The notes under the pieces: model-generated
Seen by the model: only the letters and a program-made list of their open reading frames with translations
The model's database searches: none
What the model was told of the DNA's origin: nothing
In this document: in pieces, positions 16,852 to 25,208 of the stretch
Position numbering within the stretch: position 1 is the first letter of the stretch
Layout of the letters: each line of letters starts with the position of its first letter
Translations under genes and position numbers: made by a program
Assembly: GCF_003611275.1 (NCBI RefSeq)
Contig: NZ_CP020694.1
Span: forward strand, 1,860,001-1,924,000
Length of the DNA stretch: 64,000 bases
DNA from: Sulfitobacter sp. D7
Lineage (GTDB): Bacteria; Pseudomonadota; Alphaproteobacteria; Rhodobacterales; Rhodobacteraceae
Reading direction: 5' to 3'

Positions 16852-18468
16852 ATGGGATTCAGCGCGACCTCTTCACGGCATCTGCCCAATCTTATCGCGG
16901 GGCTGGCCCTGATGATCACGGCGTTGATCTTTGCCGCGCCCGCCACGGCGCAGGTCACTGCCTTCAAACAGGCGGTCGCCGAGGCCGCCGCGCAGGACGA
17001 TGATATCGCTGCTTTCTACCGCGAAAATGACTACGCCGCGATCTGGACCGGCGCCGCCGAGGAACACCGTGTGCGCCGTTCGGAACTGCTGCGGGCGATC
17101 ACCACGGCGGATGACCACGGCCTGCCGGTGACGCGCTATAACCCCGATGCCGTTCTGGACATGCTGCGCAACGCGCAGAGCCCGCGCGACCGGGGATTCG
17201 CCGAAGTTGAACTGAGCCGCGTCTTCCTGCGCTACGCTCGCGACATACAGACCGGCGTGCTGATCCCCAAGCGGATCATCAGCCAGATCGTGCGTGAAAT
17301 CCCTTACCGTGACCGCAAGACCTATCTGCAAGACCTGCCCAAATCCACTCCCGCTGCTTATTTCCGCGCCCTGCCGCCGCGCAGCCTTGAGTATAATGCG
17401 CTGCTCAAAGAGAAAATCGCGATGGAAAAGCTGCTGTCGCAGGGCGGCTGGGGCCCATCGGTTCCCGCAGGCAAGCTTGAGCCGGGCGATACTGGCAATG
17501 ACGTGATCGCACTGCGCAACCGTCTTATCGCCATGGGCTATCTGGAGCGGTCCAACGCCGTTGGCTATGACGCCAGCCTCACCGATGCCGTGCGCCAGTT
17601 CCAAGAGGCCCATGGGCTGAACACCGATGGTGTCGCAGGTCCGGCCACGATGAAGCAGATCAACATCGGTGTAGAGCAGCGGCTGCAATCGGTCATGGTG
17701 GCGCTGGAGCGCGAGCGGTGGTTCAACACCGACCGCGGCAAACGTCATATCCTTGTGAACATCCCCGATTTCTCGGCCAAGATCATCGACGATGGCAAGA
17801 CCACCTTCCAGACCCGTTCGGTCGTTGGGGCAGCCCGCGAAGACCGCCCGACGCCGGAATTTTCGGATGTGATGGAGCATATGGTGGTCAACCCAAGCTG
17901 GTACGTCCCACGCTCGATCATCGTTGGGGAATACCTGCCGCAGCTTAAGCAGAACCGTAATGCGGTGAGCCATATTGAAATCACCGACAGAAGTGGCCGG
18001 AAGGTGAACCGCGGTGCCGTGAATTTTAGCAAATACACCGCGCGGACCTTCCCCTTTTCCATGCGTCAGCCGCCCAGCAACACCAATGCTCTGGGTCTGG
18101 TGAAGTTCATGTTCCCCAACAAATACAACATCTACCTTCATGACACCCCGGCCAAGAGCCTGTTCGACCGCGACGTGCGCGCCTTCAGCCATGGCTGCGT
18201 GCGTCTGGCCGAACCGTTTGAGTTTGCCTATGCGCTGCTGGCCCCGCAGTCTGCGGATCCCGAGGGCGAGTTTCAGGCCGTGCTGCGCAGCGGACGCGAG
18301 ACACGGATCGTCTTAGAAGAGCAGGTGCCCGTGCATTTGATCTACCGCACCGCCGTCACCAACGCCCGTGGTCACACCGAATACCGCGATGACGTCTATG
18401 GCCGGGATGCGCTGATCTGGAACGCGCTGGCCAAGGCGGGGGTGGCCTTGCGCGGCGTTCAGGGGTAA
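16852..18468 (+). CDS. L,D-transpeptidase YcbB/LdtD-like, with peptidoglycan-binding domain
   Basis: A 538-residue exported enzyme. Signal peptide to about residue 32 (LIFAAPATAQ). A helical N-terminal domain follows; a PG_binding_1 domain is near residues 205-262 (GNDVIALRNRLIAMGYL); the YkuD catalytic domain has SHGCVRLAEP with Cys449 as nucleophile and a capping loop region before it. YcbB-type enzymes build 3-3 cross-links in the periplasm and help survive outer membrane stress. The ATG 16852 follows a GGGGA site by about six bases and starts directly with the signal. LpxD, made for lipid A, is encoded 34 bases downstream. Confidence 0.93.
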   Translation: MGFSATSSRHLPNLIAGLALMITALIFAAPATAQVTAFKQAVAEAAAQDDDIAAFYRENDYAAIWTGAAEEHRVRRSELLRAITTADDHGLPVTRYNPDAVLDMLRNAQSPRDRGFAEVELSRVFLRYARDIQTGVLIPKRIISQIVREIPYRDRKTYLQDLPKSTPAAYFRALPPRSLEYNALLKEKIAMEKLLSQGGWGPSVPAGKLEPGDTGNDVIALRNRLIAMGYLERSNAVGYDASLTDAVRQFQEAHGLNTDGVAGPATMKQINIGVEQRLQSVMVALERERWFNTDRGKRHILVNIPDFSAKIIDDGKTTFQTRSVVGAAREDRPTPEFSDVMEHMVVNPSWYVPRSIIVGEYLPQLKQNRNAVSHIEITDRSGRKVNRGAVNFSKYTARTFPFSMRQPPSNTNALGLVKFMFPNKYNIYLHDTPAKSLFDRDVRAFSHGCVRLAEPFEFAYALLAPQSADPEGEFQAVLRSGRETRIVLEEQVPVHLIYRTAVTNARGHTEYRDDVYGRDALIWNALAKAGVALRGVQG

Positions 18469-18502
18469 CTCTCGGGCGCGCAACAAGTAAGGGCCGCCCG
18501 AA

Positions 18503-19594
18503 ATGACCTATAGTGTTCAGCAAATCGCCAAAGCCGTCGGCGCCACCGCCGAGGGCGACATCGAACTCATGGTCAGCGGCGTTGCCGAACCGGCCAGTGC
18601 CAAACAGGGTCAGATGGCGCTGGCGATGGACCCGCGCTATGCCAGCAGCCTTTCTGAGGGTGCCGCCGAGGTGGCGATGCTCTGGGAAGGCGCGGATTGG
18701 CGGGCTCTGGGTCTCAAGGCGGCAATCTTGCCGAACCGTCCGCGCTATGCGCTTTCCGGTGTGACGCGCATGCTCGACAAAGGGCAGGGGTTCAAGCCGG
18801 GCATCCATCCTACAGCCGTGATCGACCCCGATGCTGTGCTTGGCGATGATGTCTCGGTCGGGCCGCTGGCGGTGATCTCTGCCGGGGCTACGATTGGCGC
18901 AGGGAGCGTCATCGGACCGCTGTGCTTTGTCGGCGTGGATGCGACATTGGGCGAGGGCTGTTTCCTACGAGAACACGTCAGCATCGGCGCGCGCGTCACC
19001 ATTGGCCCACGCTTCATTGCGCAGTCCGGCGTGCGTTTGGGCGGCGATGGTTTCTCCTTTGTGACGCCAGAGCTGTCCACGGTCGAAAAAGCCCGGCAAA
19101 CGCTGGGCGATCAGGGCGACGCCGCGCCACAGCCTTGGACCCGCATTCATTCGCTCGGCGCGGTGACCATCGGCGCGGATGTTGAAATGGGCATGGGCTC
19201 CACCATCGACAATGGCACCATCCGGGATACCCGCGTGGGCGATGGCACGAAAATCGACAACCTTGTCCACATCGGCCATAACGCGGTGATCGGCAAAAAC
19301 TGTCTGCTTTGCGGGCAGGCCGGTGTTGGCGGCTCAACCCGCGTGGGCGACAATGTTGTGCTGGGCGGGCAGGTCGGTCTGGCCGACAACATCACGATCG
19401 GCGACCGGGTGATCGCAGGCGGCGGGACGATTGTATTGTCCAACGTACCCGAGGGCCGCACGATGCTCGGCTATCCCGCCACGCAGATGAGCAAGCAGAC
19501 CGAAATCTACAAGGCGCTGCGCCGCTTGCCCAAACTGCTGCGTGATGTCGCAGCCTTGCAGAAGCTGGTTTCCAAAGCCGACAAGGCTGACTAA
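18503..19594 (+). CDS. lpxD: UDP-3-O-acylglucosamine N-acyltransferase
   Basis: A 363-residue cytoplasmic enzyme of lipid A synthesis. An N-terminal domain of about 100 residues (uridine binding) precedes a left-handed beta helix of hexapeptide repeats (VIDPDAVLGDDVSVGPLAVI and onward); the catalytic base is His259 in HIGHNAVIG. It transfers a 3-hydroxyacyl chain from ACP to UDP-3-O-acylglucosamine. Instead of the usual bamA-skp-lpxD-fabZ-lpxA surroundings, it is followed by an acyl carrier protein and a ketosynthase, which suggests a second or dedicated acyl supply. Length is slightly above the E. coli enzyme. Confidence 0.95.
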   Translation: MTYSVQQIAKAVGATAEGDIELMVSGVAEPASAKQGQMALAMDPRYASSLSEGAAEVAMLWEGADWRALGLKAAILPNRPRYALSGVTRMLDKGQGFKPGIHPTAVIDPDAVLGDDVSVGPLAVISAGATIGAGSVIGPLCFVGVDATLGEGCFLREHVSIGARVTIGPRFIAQSGVRLGGDGFSFVTPELSTVEKARQTLGDQGDAAPQPWTRIHSLGAVTIGADVEMGMGSTIDNGTIRDTRVGDGTKIDNLVHIGHNAVIGKNCLLCGQAGVGGSTRVGDNVVLGGQVGLADNITIGDRVIAGGGTIVLSNVPEGRTMLGYPATQMSKQTEIYKALRRLPKLLRDVAALQKLVSKADKAD

Positions 19595-19626
19595 ACCTGC
19601 CGCGGACATATGTGAGGGACGCCGCC

Positions 19627-19884
19627 ATGAGCACTCAGGATCAGGTCATCACCATCCTCGCCGAACAGGCCATGATTGAGCCGGAGGATGTCACGCTGGA
19701 CAGCACGCTGGAGGATCTGGGCATCGACAGCATGGGGGTCGTCGAAAGCATCTTCGCCATTGAAGAGACGTTTGATATCAACGTGCCCTTTAATGCCAAT
19801 AGCCCCAGCGAAAGCGATTTCGACATCTCGACCGTGCGCAGCATCGTCGCCGGAGTGGAGCGGCTAAAGGCCGAACAGAGCTAA
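19627..19884 (+). CDS. Acyl carrier protein, specialised type
   Basis: An 85-residue acidic helical protein with the phosphopantetheine site GIDSMG, Ser35. It differs from housekeeping AcpP (DSLD motif) by a DSMG motif and an inserted loop after helix II (NVPFNANSPSESDFD). A GAGGGA site lies eight bases before the ATG. It lies between lpxD and a ketosynthase gene (four bases to the next start), so it probably carries the acyl chain made by that enzyme. Comparison with AcpXL of Rhizobiales, which carries very long chains for lipid A, is an analogy and not shown by sequence. Confidence 0.9.
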   Translation: MSTQDQVITILAEQAMIEPEDVTLDSTLEDLGIDSMGVVESIFAIEETFDINVPFNANSPSESDFDISTVRSIVAGVERLKAEQS

Positions 19885-19888
19885 GCGC

Positions 19889-21097
19889 ATGAAGAGAGTT
19901 GTCATCACCGGCGCCGGCACGATCAACGCTCTGGGCCTGTCGGTGCCAGAGACGCTCGCCGCGATGCGCGAAGGCAAATGCGGCATCGGCCCGCTGGAGT
20001 TCCGCGATGTGGAGCGGCTGGCCATCCGGATTGGCGGGCAGGTGCGCGGGTTTGAGGCCGAAGGGCGCTACAACCGCCAGCAGATCGCACTTTATGACCG
20101 TTTCACCCAATTCACCCTCGCCGCCGCACGCGAAGCAATTGAGCAGTCGGGGCTGACCTTTACCGATGAGTTGGCCGCCCGCGCCGGGGTGGTGCTGGGC
20201 ACGGCGGGCGGTGGTGTGTCCACGTGGGACGACAACTATCGCGCGGTCTATGAAGAGGGCAAAAACCGGGTTCATCCATTCGTGGTGCCCAAACTGATGA
20301 ACAACGCCGCCGCTAGCCATGTCAGCATGGAGTGGAACCTGCGTGGTCCGTCCTTTACCGTGTCGACCGCCTGCGCGTCGTCCAACCACGCGATGGCGCA
20401 GGCCTTTGCTATGGTCCGCTCTGGCATGAGCCCGGTGATGGTGACGGGGGGATCGGAATCGATGCTGTGCTTCGGCGGTGTTAAGGCGTGGGAAGGGCTG
20501 CGCGTGATGAGCCGCGATGCGTGCAGGCCCTTCTCGGCCAACCGCAATGGGATGGTGCAAGGCGAGGGCGCGGGGGTCTTTGTCTTCGAAGACTATGATC
20601 ACGCGCGGGCACGGGGGGCCGAAATCCTTTGCGAGGTTGCAGGTTTCGCCATGACTTCGGATGCCAGCGACATCGTCATGCCTTCCAAGGCCGGGGCCGC
20701 GCGGGCCATGCAGGGTGCGCTGCAGGATGCGGGGATCAACCGCGAAGAGGTCGGCTATATCAATGCTCATGGCACCGGGACGGCGGCCAACGACAAGACC
20801 GAATGCGCCGCCGTGGCGGATGTTTTCGGCACCCATGCGGATCGGTTGATGATTTCCTCCACCAAGTCGATGCACGGCCATGTCATCGGCGGCACCGGCG
20901 CGGTTGAGCTTTTGGCCTGTATCATGGCGCTGCGCGATGGGGTGATCGCCCCCACCATCGGCTATGAAGAACCCGACCCGGAATGCGCCCTAGACGTGGT
21001 GCCCAATGAGGCGCGGGAGGCGCAGGTCGATGTGGCGCTCAGCAATGCCTTCGCCTTTGGCGGGATGAACGCCGTCTTGGCGCTGCGCCGCACCTGA
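19889..21097 (+). CDS. Beta-ketoacyl-[ACP] synthase family protein (KAS I/II type)
   Basis: A 402-residue condensing enzyme with a complete active site: Cys162 in STACASSNHA, His in NAHGTGTAANDKTE, and His in KSMHGHVIGGTGAVE. It elongates acyl-ACP with malonyl-ACP in the cytoplasm. The sequence is closer to specialised KAS proteins found beside private ACPs than to FabF in the fab cluster (fabD-fabG-acpP are absent here). Tight spacing to the ACP gene and shared direction with lpxD suggest one operon making or extending a chain for lipid A or another envelope lipid. Confidence 0.92.
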   Translation: MKRVVITGAGTINALGLSVPETLAAMREGKCGIGPLEFRDVERLAIRIGGQVRGFEAEGRYNRQQIALYDRFTQFTLAAAREAIEQSGLTFTDELAARAGVVLGTAGGGVSTWDDNYRAVYEEGKNRVHPFVVPKLMNNAAASHVSMEWNLRGPSFTVSTACASSNHAMAQAFAMVRSGMSPVMVTGGSESMLCFGGVKAWEGLRVMSRDACRPFSANRNGMVQGEGAGVFVFEDYDHARARGAEILCEVAGFAMTSDASDIVMPSKAGAARAMQGALQDAGINREEVGYINAHGTGTAANDKTECAAVADVFGTHADRLMISSTKSMHGHVIGGTGAVELLACIMALRDGVIAPTIGYEEPDPECALDVVPNEAREAQVDVALSNAFAFGGMNAVLALRRT

Positions 21098-21116
21098 TCC
21101 CAGAACCGGCAACGAA

Positions 21117-21148
21117 AAATGCCGCCCCCGAGGTCGGGAGCGGCATTT
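21117..21148. terminator. Bidirectional terminator between ketosynthase and IalB genes
   Basis: AAATGCCGC (21117-21125) pairs perfectly with GCGGCATTT (21140-21148), and the loop can also pair internally. A runs on the left and T residues on the right let it serve both convergent genes. Confidence 0.85.
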
Positions 21149-21171
21149 AAACTCACGTCACCAGCAGTGTC

Positions 21172-21822
21172 TTACTGCTCGATCACCGACACTTCGTCAT
21201 AGCCCGCGGTGAACCCGTCGAGCGAGAGTGTCAGTTTCACTTCTTGATCCGGGGCAAGGGCGGGCACGATGGTCAGCACCGCTTGCTTGCCGCGTTTGAA
21301 GGCGCCGATATCGGCATCGGTCAGACCCATGCGCACGTAGCAGCCCACCGGGTTGCAAAAGGCATAGGGATAGCGGCGGGCTTTTCCACCGTCGACCGAC
21401 AGGGTCAGCTGTGCGGGCAGGGCGGTCTCAAGCGGGACAACAACCGTGGCACCGGCTTTGGCCTGACCACCATCAGGCAGACGGAAAAGCGAGACTTCGG
21501 CAACCGGCGCGCCTTCGCCATCAGCGAGGAGCTGGTACATCTGGCAGGGGTCGACCTCTTCCTCGGTCTTGATGCAGCGCATCTCCCAAGAGCCGATCTC
21601 TTTCTTGGTGTAGGGCTTGCCCAGTTCGGGGTCTTTGTCCGCGTCTTCGCCAAGGCTCAGCTGTTCTTCGATCTGGGCGGCATTGCCGCTGGTGCCGGGC
21701 TGGGGCTGCTGCTCTTCGGTCTGTGCTGGCTCTTCTTCCGCGGCGGTCTGGGCGAAAGCCGTCATTGGGGCCGTCAGTGCAAGCGCTGCACAAAGCGGCA
21801 GGGCGGTCATAAACTTGCTCAT
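21172..21822 (-). CDS. Invasion associated locus B family protein
   Basis: A 216-residue exported protein: signal peptide ending AFAQ near residue 25, a Gln/Glu/Pro-rich linker to about residue 70, then the IalB domain with WEMRCIK, PCQMYQLL, and YAFCNPVGCYVRMGL, giving conserved cysteines likely in disulfides. IalB proteins are common in alphaproteobacteria; the name comes from Bartonella, where the protein affects red-cell entry, but in free-living relatives it is a periplasmic or outer membrane protein of unclear role. Convergent with the ketosynthase gene, with which it shares a terminator. Confidence 0.92.
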   Translation of the reverse strand: MSKFMTALPLCAALALTAPMTAFAQTAAEEEPAQTEEQQPQPGTSGNAAQIEEQLSLGEDADKDPELGKPYTKKEIGSWEMRCIKTEEEVDPCQMYQLLADGEGAPVAEVSLFRLPDGGQAKAGATVVVPLETALPAQLTLSVDGGKARRYPYAFCNPVGCYVRMGLTDADIGAFKRGKQAVLTIVPALAPDQEVKLTLSLDGFTAGYDEVSVIEQ

Positions 21823-21971
21823 GTCATATCCACATTTGTTGCGTTACCGCCCCTTACCACGCCGCCGCGGGATTGTCAGTGGCCATGGCCGCATTTCAAT
21901 CATGGTTCGGGCAATTTCATGCCGACCTGCGCGGGGGCGGTTTCCCTACGTTCTCAAGGGTTTAGGCGGCA

Positions 21972-22041
21972 CAAAAGCAAAAGGGGACGCAGCGCGCCCC
22001 CTTCCGTTTACTTTCTCCCCGTCGGACTGGGCCGACTTATT
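21972..22041 (-). ncRNA. Candidate small RNA of about 70 nt, leftward
   Basis: Leftward, TTGACC (22071-22076), a 17-base spacer and TAACGT (22048-22053) form a promoter-like pair. A transcript starting about 22041 would hold a small hairpin GTCGG/CCGAC (22021-22036), an unpaired purine-rich stretch, and a terminator stem AAGGGG-x-CGC/GCG-x-CCCCTT (21981-22003) followed by TTTTGCTTTT. No open reading frame fits. The order of promoter, hairpin, single-stranded region and terminator is that of a bacterial sRNA, but transcription is not shown. Confidence 0.35.
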
Positions 22042-22124
22042 AATGCCACGTTAGGCAAGCGCGTGACGCCGGTCAACAGGAAAAATGCGACAATGTGTCA
22101 AGGTGATGCGACAGCCTGTGGTAG

Positions 22125-22152
22125 AAAAAGGGCCGCACCCGAGGGCGCGGCC
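22125..22152 (-). terminator. Terminator-like hairpin, leftward
   Basis: GGCCGC (22131-22136) pairs with GCGGCC (22147-22152), with CCC/GGG inside and one A-C mismatch. Leftward it is followed by five T residues after a C. No leftward gene precedes it, so it may end a short or antisense transcript from the 5' region of the HerA-like gene. Confidence 0.5.
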
Positions 22153-22174
22153 AGTCTAACAGGGAGGAAGTATA

Positions 22175-22203
22175 CCCGCCCGGTAGAAGGACATATGGGC
22201 GGG
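22175..22203. repeat. GC-rich inverted repeat upstream of the HerA-like ATPase gene
   Basis: CCCGCCC (22175-22181) pairs perfectly with GGGCGGG (22197-22203) around a 15-base loop containing AGAAGGA. In the rightward transcript it would be a leader hairpin about 85 bases before the start codon. Confidence 0.5.
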
Positions 22204-22288
22204 ATGTCTTCACTATGGCGCGCAAAGGTTAAGTTTGTATGCTCTAGTGGAACGGACGAATGGCTAAAATTGACAGAAAGGCCCCAGC

Positions 22289-23830
22289 GTGAGCAGTGAC
22301 ATCTTTATCGGCGGCGGCGGTCCCGACTATGCGACCAAGCAATTCCTCGACCTCGGCTATGCCAACCGCCACGGGCTGATCGCAGGGGCGACGGGCACGG
22401 GCAAGACGGTGACGCTGCAAATCCTTGCCGAGGGTTTTGCCAATGCCGGGGTGCCGGTGTTTCTGTCGGATGTGAAAGGCGATCTGTCCGGCCTTGCAGT
22501 CGCGGGAAGCGAGACCGCCAAACTGCATGTCCCCTTCACCGAACGCGCGGCAAAGATCGGCTTTGACGACTATGCCTATCAATCCTTTCCGGTGACCTTT
22601 TGGGATCTTTTTGGGCAGCAGGGCCACCCCGTGCGCACCACCGTTTCCGAGATGGGGCCGCTGCTGATCGCCCAATTGCTCAGCCTTTCCGAGGCGCAGG
22701 AGGGCATCCTGAACATCGCCTTTCGCGTGGCCGACGAAGAGGGGATGCCGCTTTTGGACCTGAAAGACCTGCAATCCCTGCTGGTCTGGGTGGGCGAGAA
22801 TGCAAAGGACTTGGCGCTGCGCTATGGCAATGTCTCGACCGCGTCGGTGGGCACGATCCAGCGGCGGTTGTTGGTGCTGGAAAACCAAGGCGGCGCGCAG
22901 TTGTTCGGCGAACCGGCGCTGGCGCTGTCGGACCTCATGCGCTGCGATGCCGAAGGCCGGGGACGGATCAACATCCTCGCCGCCGACAAGCTCATGGCCT
23001 CGCCCAAGCTCTATGCCACCTTCCTGCTGTGGCTCATGTCCGAGCTTTTCGAGGAACTGCCCGAGGTCGGCGACCCCGACAAACCGAAGCTCGTGTTCTT
23101 CTTCGACGAAGCGCATCTGCTGTTTGACGACGCGCCCAAGGCGCTGGTCGACAAGGTAGAGCAGGTGGCACGCCTGATCCGCTCCAAGGGGGTCGGCGTC
23201 TATTTTGTCACCCAAAACCCGGCCGATGTGCCCGATGACATCTTGGGCCAGCTTGGCAACCGCATCCAACACGCGCTGCGCGCTTTTACGGCGCGCGACC
23301 GCAAGGAACTGCGCCAAGCCGCAGAGACCTACCGCGAAAACCCGCGTTTCGACACCGAAGAGGCGATCCGCGAGGTCGGCGTGGGCGAGGCGGTGACCTC
23401 TATGCTGCAACGCAAGGGCGTGCCGGGCGTGGTGGAGCGCACCTTGATCCGCCCGCCGTCTTCTCGGCTGGGGCCAATCACGGTGGCAGAGCGTGCGGCG
23501 GTGCTGGCGGAGTCCGATCTGGCGGGGAAATACGAGACCATTCAAGACCGCAACTCGGCCTATGAGATGCTGAAGGCCCGCGCGGAAGCGGCGGCCAAAG
23601 AGGCCGAGAAAATCGAAGCCGCCGCCGAGGCAGAGGATGAAGCCGCCCGCGAGTTTCAAAAGGCCCGCCGCTATGGCGGGGCGCGCAGCAGCGGCGGCAG
23701 CCGGTCGGGCCGCAAGGCATCAGACGGGTTTGGCGATGCCATCGCAAGCGCGGTGATCAAGGAACTGAAAGGCACCACCGGGCGCCGTATCGTACGCGGC
23801 ATCTTAGGCGGCTTGTTCAAAGGGCGCTGA
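22289..23830 (+). CDS. HerA-like ATPase of the DUF853/YjgR family
   Basis: A 513-residue cytoplasmic P-loop ATPase. Walker A is GATGTGKT near residue 34, Walker B is [10 protein letters not shown] near residue 270, and the sensor-like segment [21 protein letters not shown], read here only in part, follows. The last 110 residues are an alanine/glutamate-rich coiled coil and a basic glycine/serine stretch. DUF853 proteins belong to the HerA/FtsK superfamily; their role is unknown, possibly DNA translocation. Start GTG 22289 is preceded by GAAAGG. Length equals typical YjgR. Confidence 0.9.
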   Translation: MSSDIFIGGGGPDYATKQFLDLGYANRHGLIAGATGTGKTVTLQILAEGFANAGVPVFLSDVKGDLSGLAVAGSETAKLHVPFTERAAKIGFDDYAYQSFPVTFWDLFGQQGHPVRTTVSEMGPLLIAQLLSLSEAQEGILNIAFRVADEEGMPLLDLKDLQSLLVWVGENAKDLALRYGNVSTASVGTIQRRLLVLENQGGAQLFGEPALALSDLMRCDAEGRGRINILAADKLMASPKLYATFLLWLMSELFEELPEVGDPDKPKLVFFFDEAHLLFDDAPKALVDKVEQVARLIRSKGVGVYFVTQNPADVPDDILGQLGNRIQHALRAFTARDRKELRQAAETYRENPRFDTEEAIREVGVGEAVTSMLQRKGVPGVVERTLIRPPSSRLGPITVAERAAVLAESDLAGKYETIQDRNSAYEMLKARAEAAAKEAEKIEAAAEAEDEAAREFQKARRYGGARSSGGSRSGRKASDGFGDAIASAVIKELKGTTGRRIVRGILGGLFKGR

Positions 23831-23846
23831 GAGGCTGGACAGACAA

Positions 23847-23880
23847 AAAAGGGGCGCGGTAGCAATACCGCGCCCCTTTT
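23847..23880. terminator. Bidirectional terminator between HerA-like and livM-like genes
   Basis: A perfect 15-bp stem, AAAAGGGGCGCGGTA (23847-23861) with TACCGCGCCCCTTTT (23866-23880), closes a GCAA tetraloop. A and T runs flank it, so it serves both convergent genes. Confidence 0.95.
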
Positions 23881-23903
23881 CGTGAGGTGATCTCACCCAC
23901 AGC

Positions 23904-25208
23904 TTACCGCTCGGGGATCAACCCGCGTGGGCTGAAGCGTAGCACCAGCAGCAGCACGACGCCCATGGTCAACAGCCGCATATGCGCGGCGCTTTCGATC
24001 AGATGCGCCTTCAAAGCCGAGCCTTCGGACATGCCAGCGGTGATCAGGCTCATCAGCCACAGACCCATCGGTTCGACCTGCACCCAGAGGAACCAGATCA
24101 GGAAACCACCCAAGATCGCGCCGAAGTTGTTGCCCGACCCGCCAACGATCACCATCACCCAGATAAGGAAGGTAAAGCGCAGCGGCTGATAGGTACCCGG
24201 CGTCAACTGGCTGTCCATCGTGGTCATCATCGCACCCGCAATGCCGCAGATGGCAGAGCCGAGGATGAAAACCTGCAAATGCCGCGCGGTGACATCCTTG
24301 CCCATGGCTTCAGCCGCGACTTCGTTGTCACGGATTGCCCGCAGCATCCGACCCCATGGGGAATGCAGCGCACGCTGGCTCATCCACAGCAAAAGGATCA
24401 GAACCGCCGCGAAAAGCGCGATATAAAGCAGTTTTACCCAAAGCGTCGAGGCTTCCACCGGGTCAAACCCGAAGCCGGCGGCGCGTTCCACAAAGGAGGT
24501 GCTGTTCTGCAGATCGATCTCATAGGGCACCGGACGGGGCAGGCCGATCACGTTTTTCACGCCGCGGCTCATCCAGTCTTCGTTTTTCAACACCGCGATG
24601 ATGATCTCGGCAATCCCCAGCGTGGCAATCGCCAGATAGTCCGACCGCAGGCCAAGCGCCGTCTTACCGATCAGCCAAGCCGCCCCCGCAGCAAAGAGAC
24701 CACCCACAGGCCAAGAGATCAGCACCGGCAGGCCAAGACCACCGAGATAGCCGGTCTGCGCGGGGTTGATCGCCTCGACAGCCTCAACCGCAGGATCGAG
24801 CAGGGCGCGGAAGATGAAGAAACCGATGACCAGCACCGCGATCACCGCAAGGGTGCGCGCCGTGCCGGGGGCCATGCGTTTCATCAGCATGACCGCCGCC
24901 ACCACGGTGCCCGCCCCAAGGGCCAGCGCCCCCAGAATGGCGAAACCACCGGTGGACCAAGCGCCCTCGGTCGGGGGCATGGAGACCAGCACAGCCGCCA
25001 GACCACCCAAGGCGACAAAGCCCATGACGCCGACGTTGAACAGCCCCGCAAAACCCCATTGCAGGTTCACCCCAAGCGCCATGATCGAAGAGATCAGGCC
25101 CATGGCGATGATAAGCAGGGCAGAGTTCCAGCTTTGGGCAAAGCCAGTGTAGATGATCATCAGGGCGATGATCCCGAAAAGGATCGTGTTTTTCACAGTC
25201 TGGGTCAT
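23904..25208 (-). CDS. Branched-chain amino acid type ABC transporter permease (LivM family)
   Basis: A 434-residue inner membrane permease with about ten hydrophobic segments. GVNLQWGFAGLFNVGVMGFVALGG near residues 46-70 (given in parts) is the LivM signature, and RAIRDNEVAAEAMGKDV near residue 290 is the EAA-like loop that docks the ATPases. It is longer than E. coli-like LivM because of an insertion of membrane segments around residues 85-160. Last gene of a five-gene leftward set; its start overlaps the livH stop by four bases. The substrate may be leucine-type amino acids, amides or other small polar compounds. Confidence 0.92.
   Translation of the reverse strand: MTQTVKNTILFGIIALMIIYTGFAQSWNSALLIIAMGLISSIMALGVNLQWGFAGLFNVGVMGFVALGGLAAVLVSMPPTEGAWSTGGFAILGALALGAGTVVAAVMLMKRMAPGTARTLAVIAVLVIGFFIFRALLDPAVEAVEAINPAQTGYLGGLGLPVLISWPVGGLFAAGAAWLIGKTALGLRSDYLAIATLGIAEIIIAVLKNEDWMSRGVKNVIGLPRPVPYEIDLQNSTSFVERAAGFGFDPVEASTLWVKLLYIALFAAVLILLLWMSQRALHSPWGRMLRAIRDNEVAAEAMGKDVTARHLQVFILGSAICGIAGAMMTTMDSQLTPGTYQPLRFTFLIWVMVIVGGSGNNFGAILGGFLIWFLWVQVEPMGLWLMSLITAGMSEGSALKAHLIESAAHMRLLTMGVVLLLVLRFSPRGLIPER

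Larger units (their letters stand above)
21823..22288. other. Intergenic region with several hairpins
   Basis: These 466 bases separate two divergent genes. They contain two hairpins that read as terminators in the leftward direction (21972-22003 and 22125-22152), a leftward promoter-like pair, and a GC-rich inverted repeat at 22175-22203. A 34-codon frame (22197-22299, plus strand) opens inside the repeat and overlaps the next gene; it has an AGAAGGA upstream but no recognisable product. A small leftward RNA is proposed for 21972-22041. Confidence 0.55.

Noticed and set aside
22197..22299. 34-codon frame upstream of and overlapping the HerA-like gene
   Set aside because: It starts inside an inverted repeat and its sequence has no protein-like pattern; possibly a leader peptide, but unsupported.
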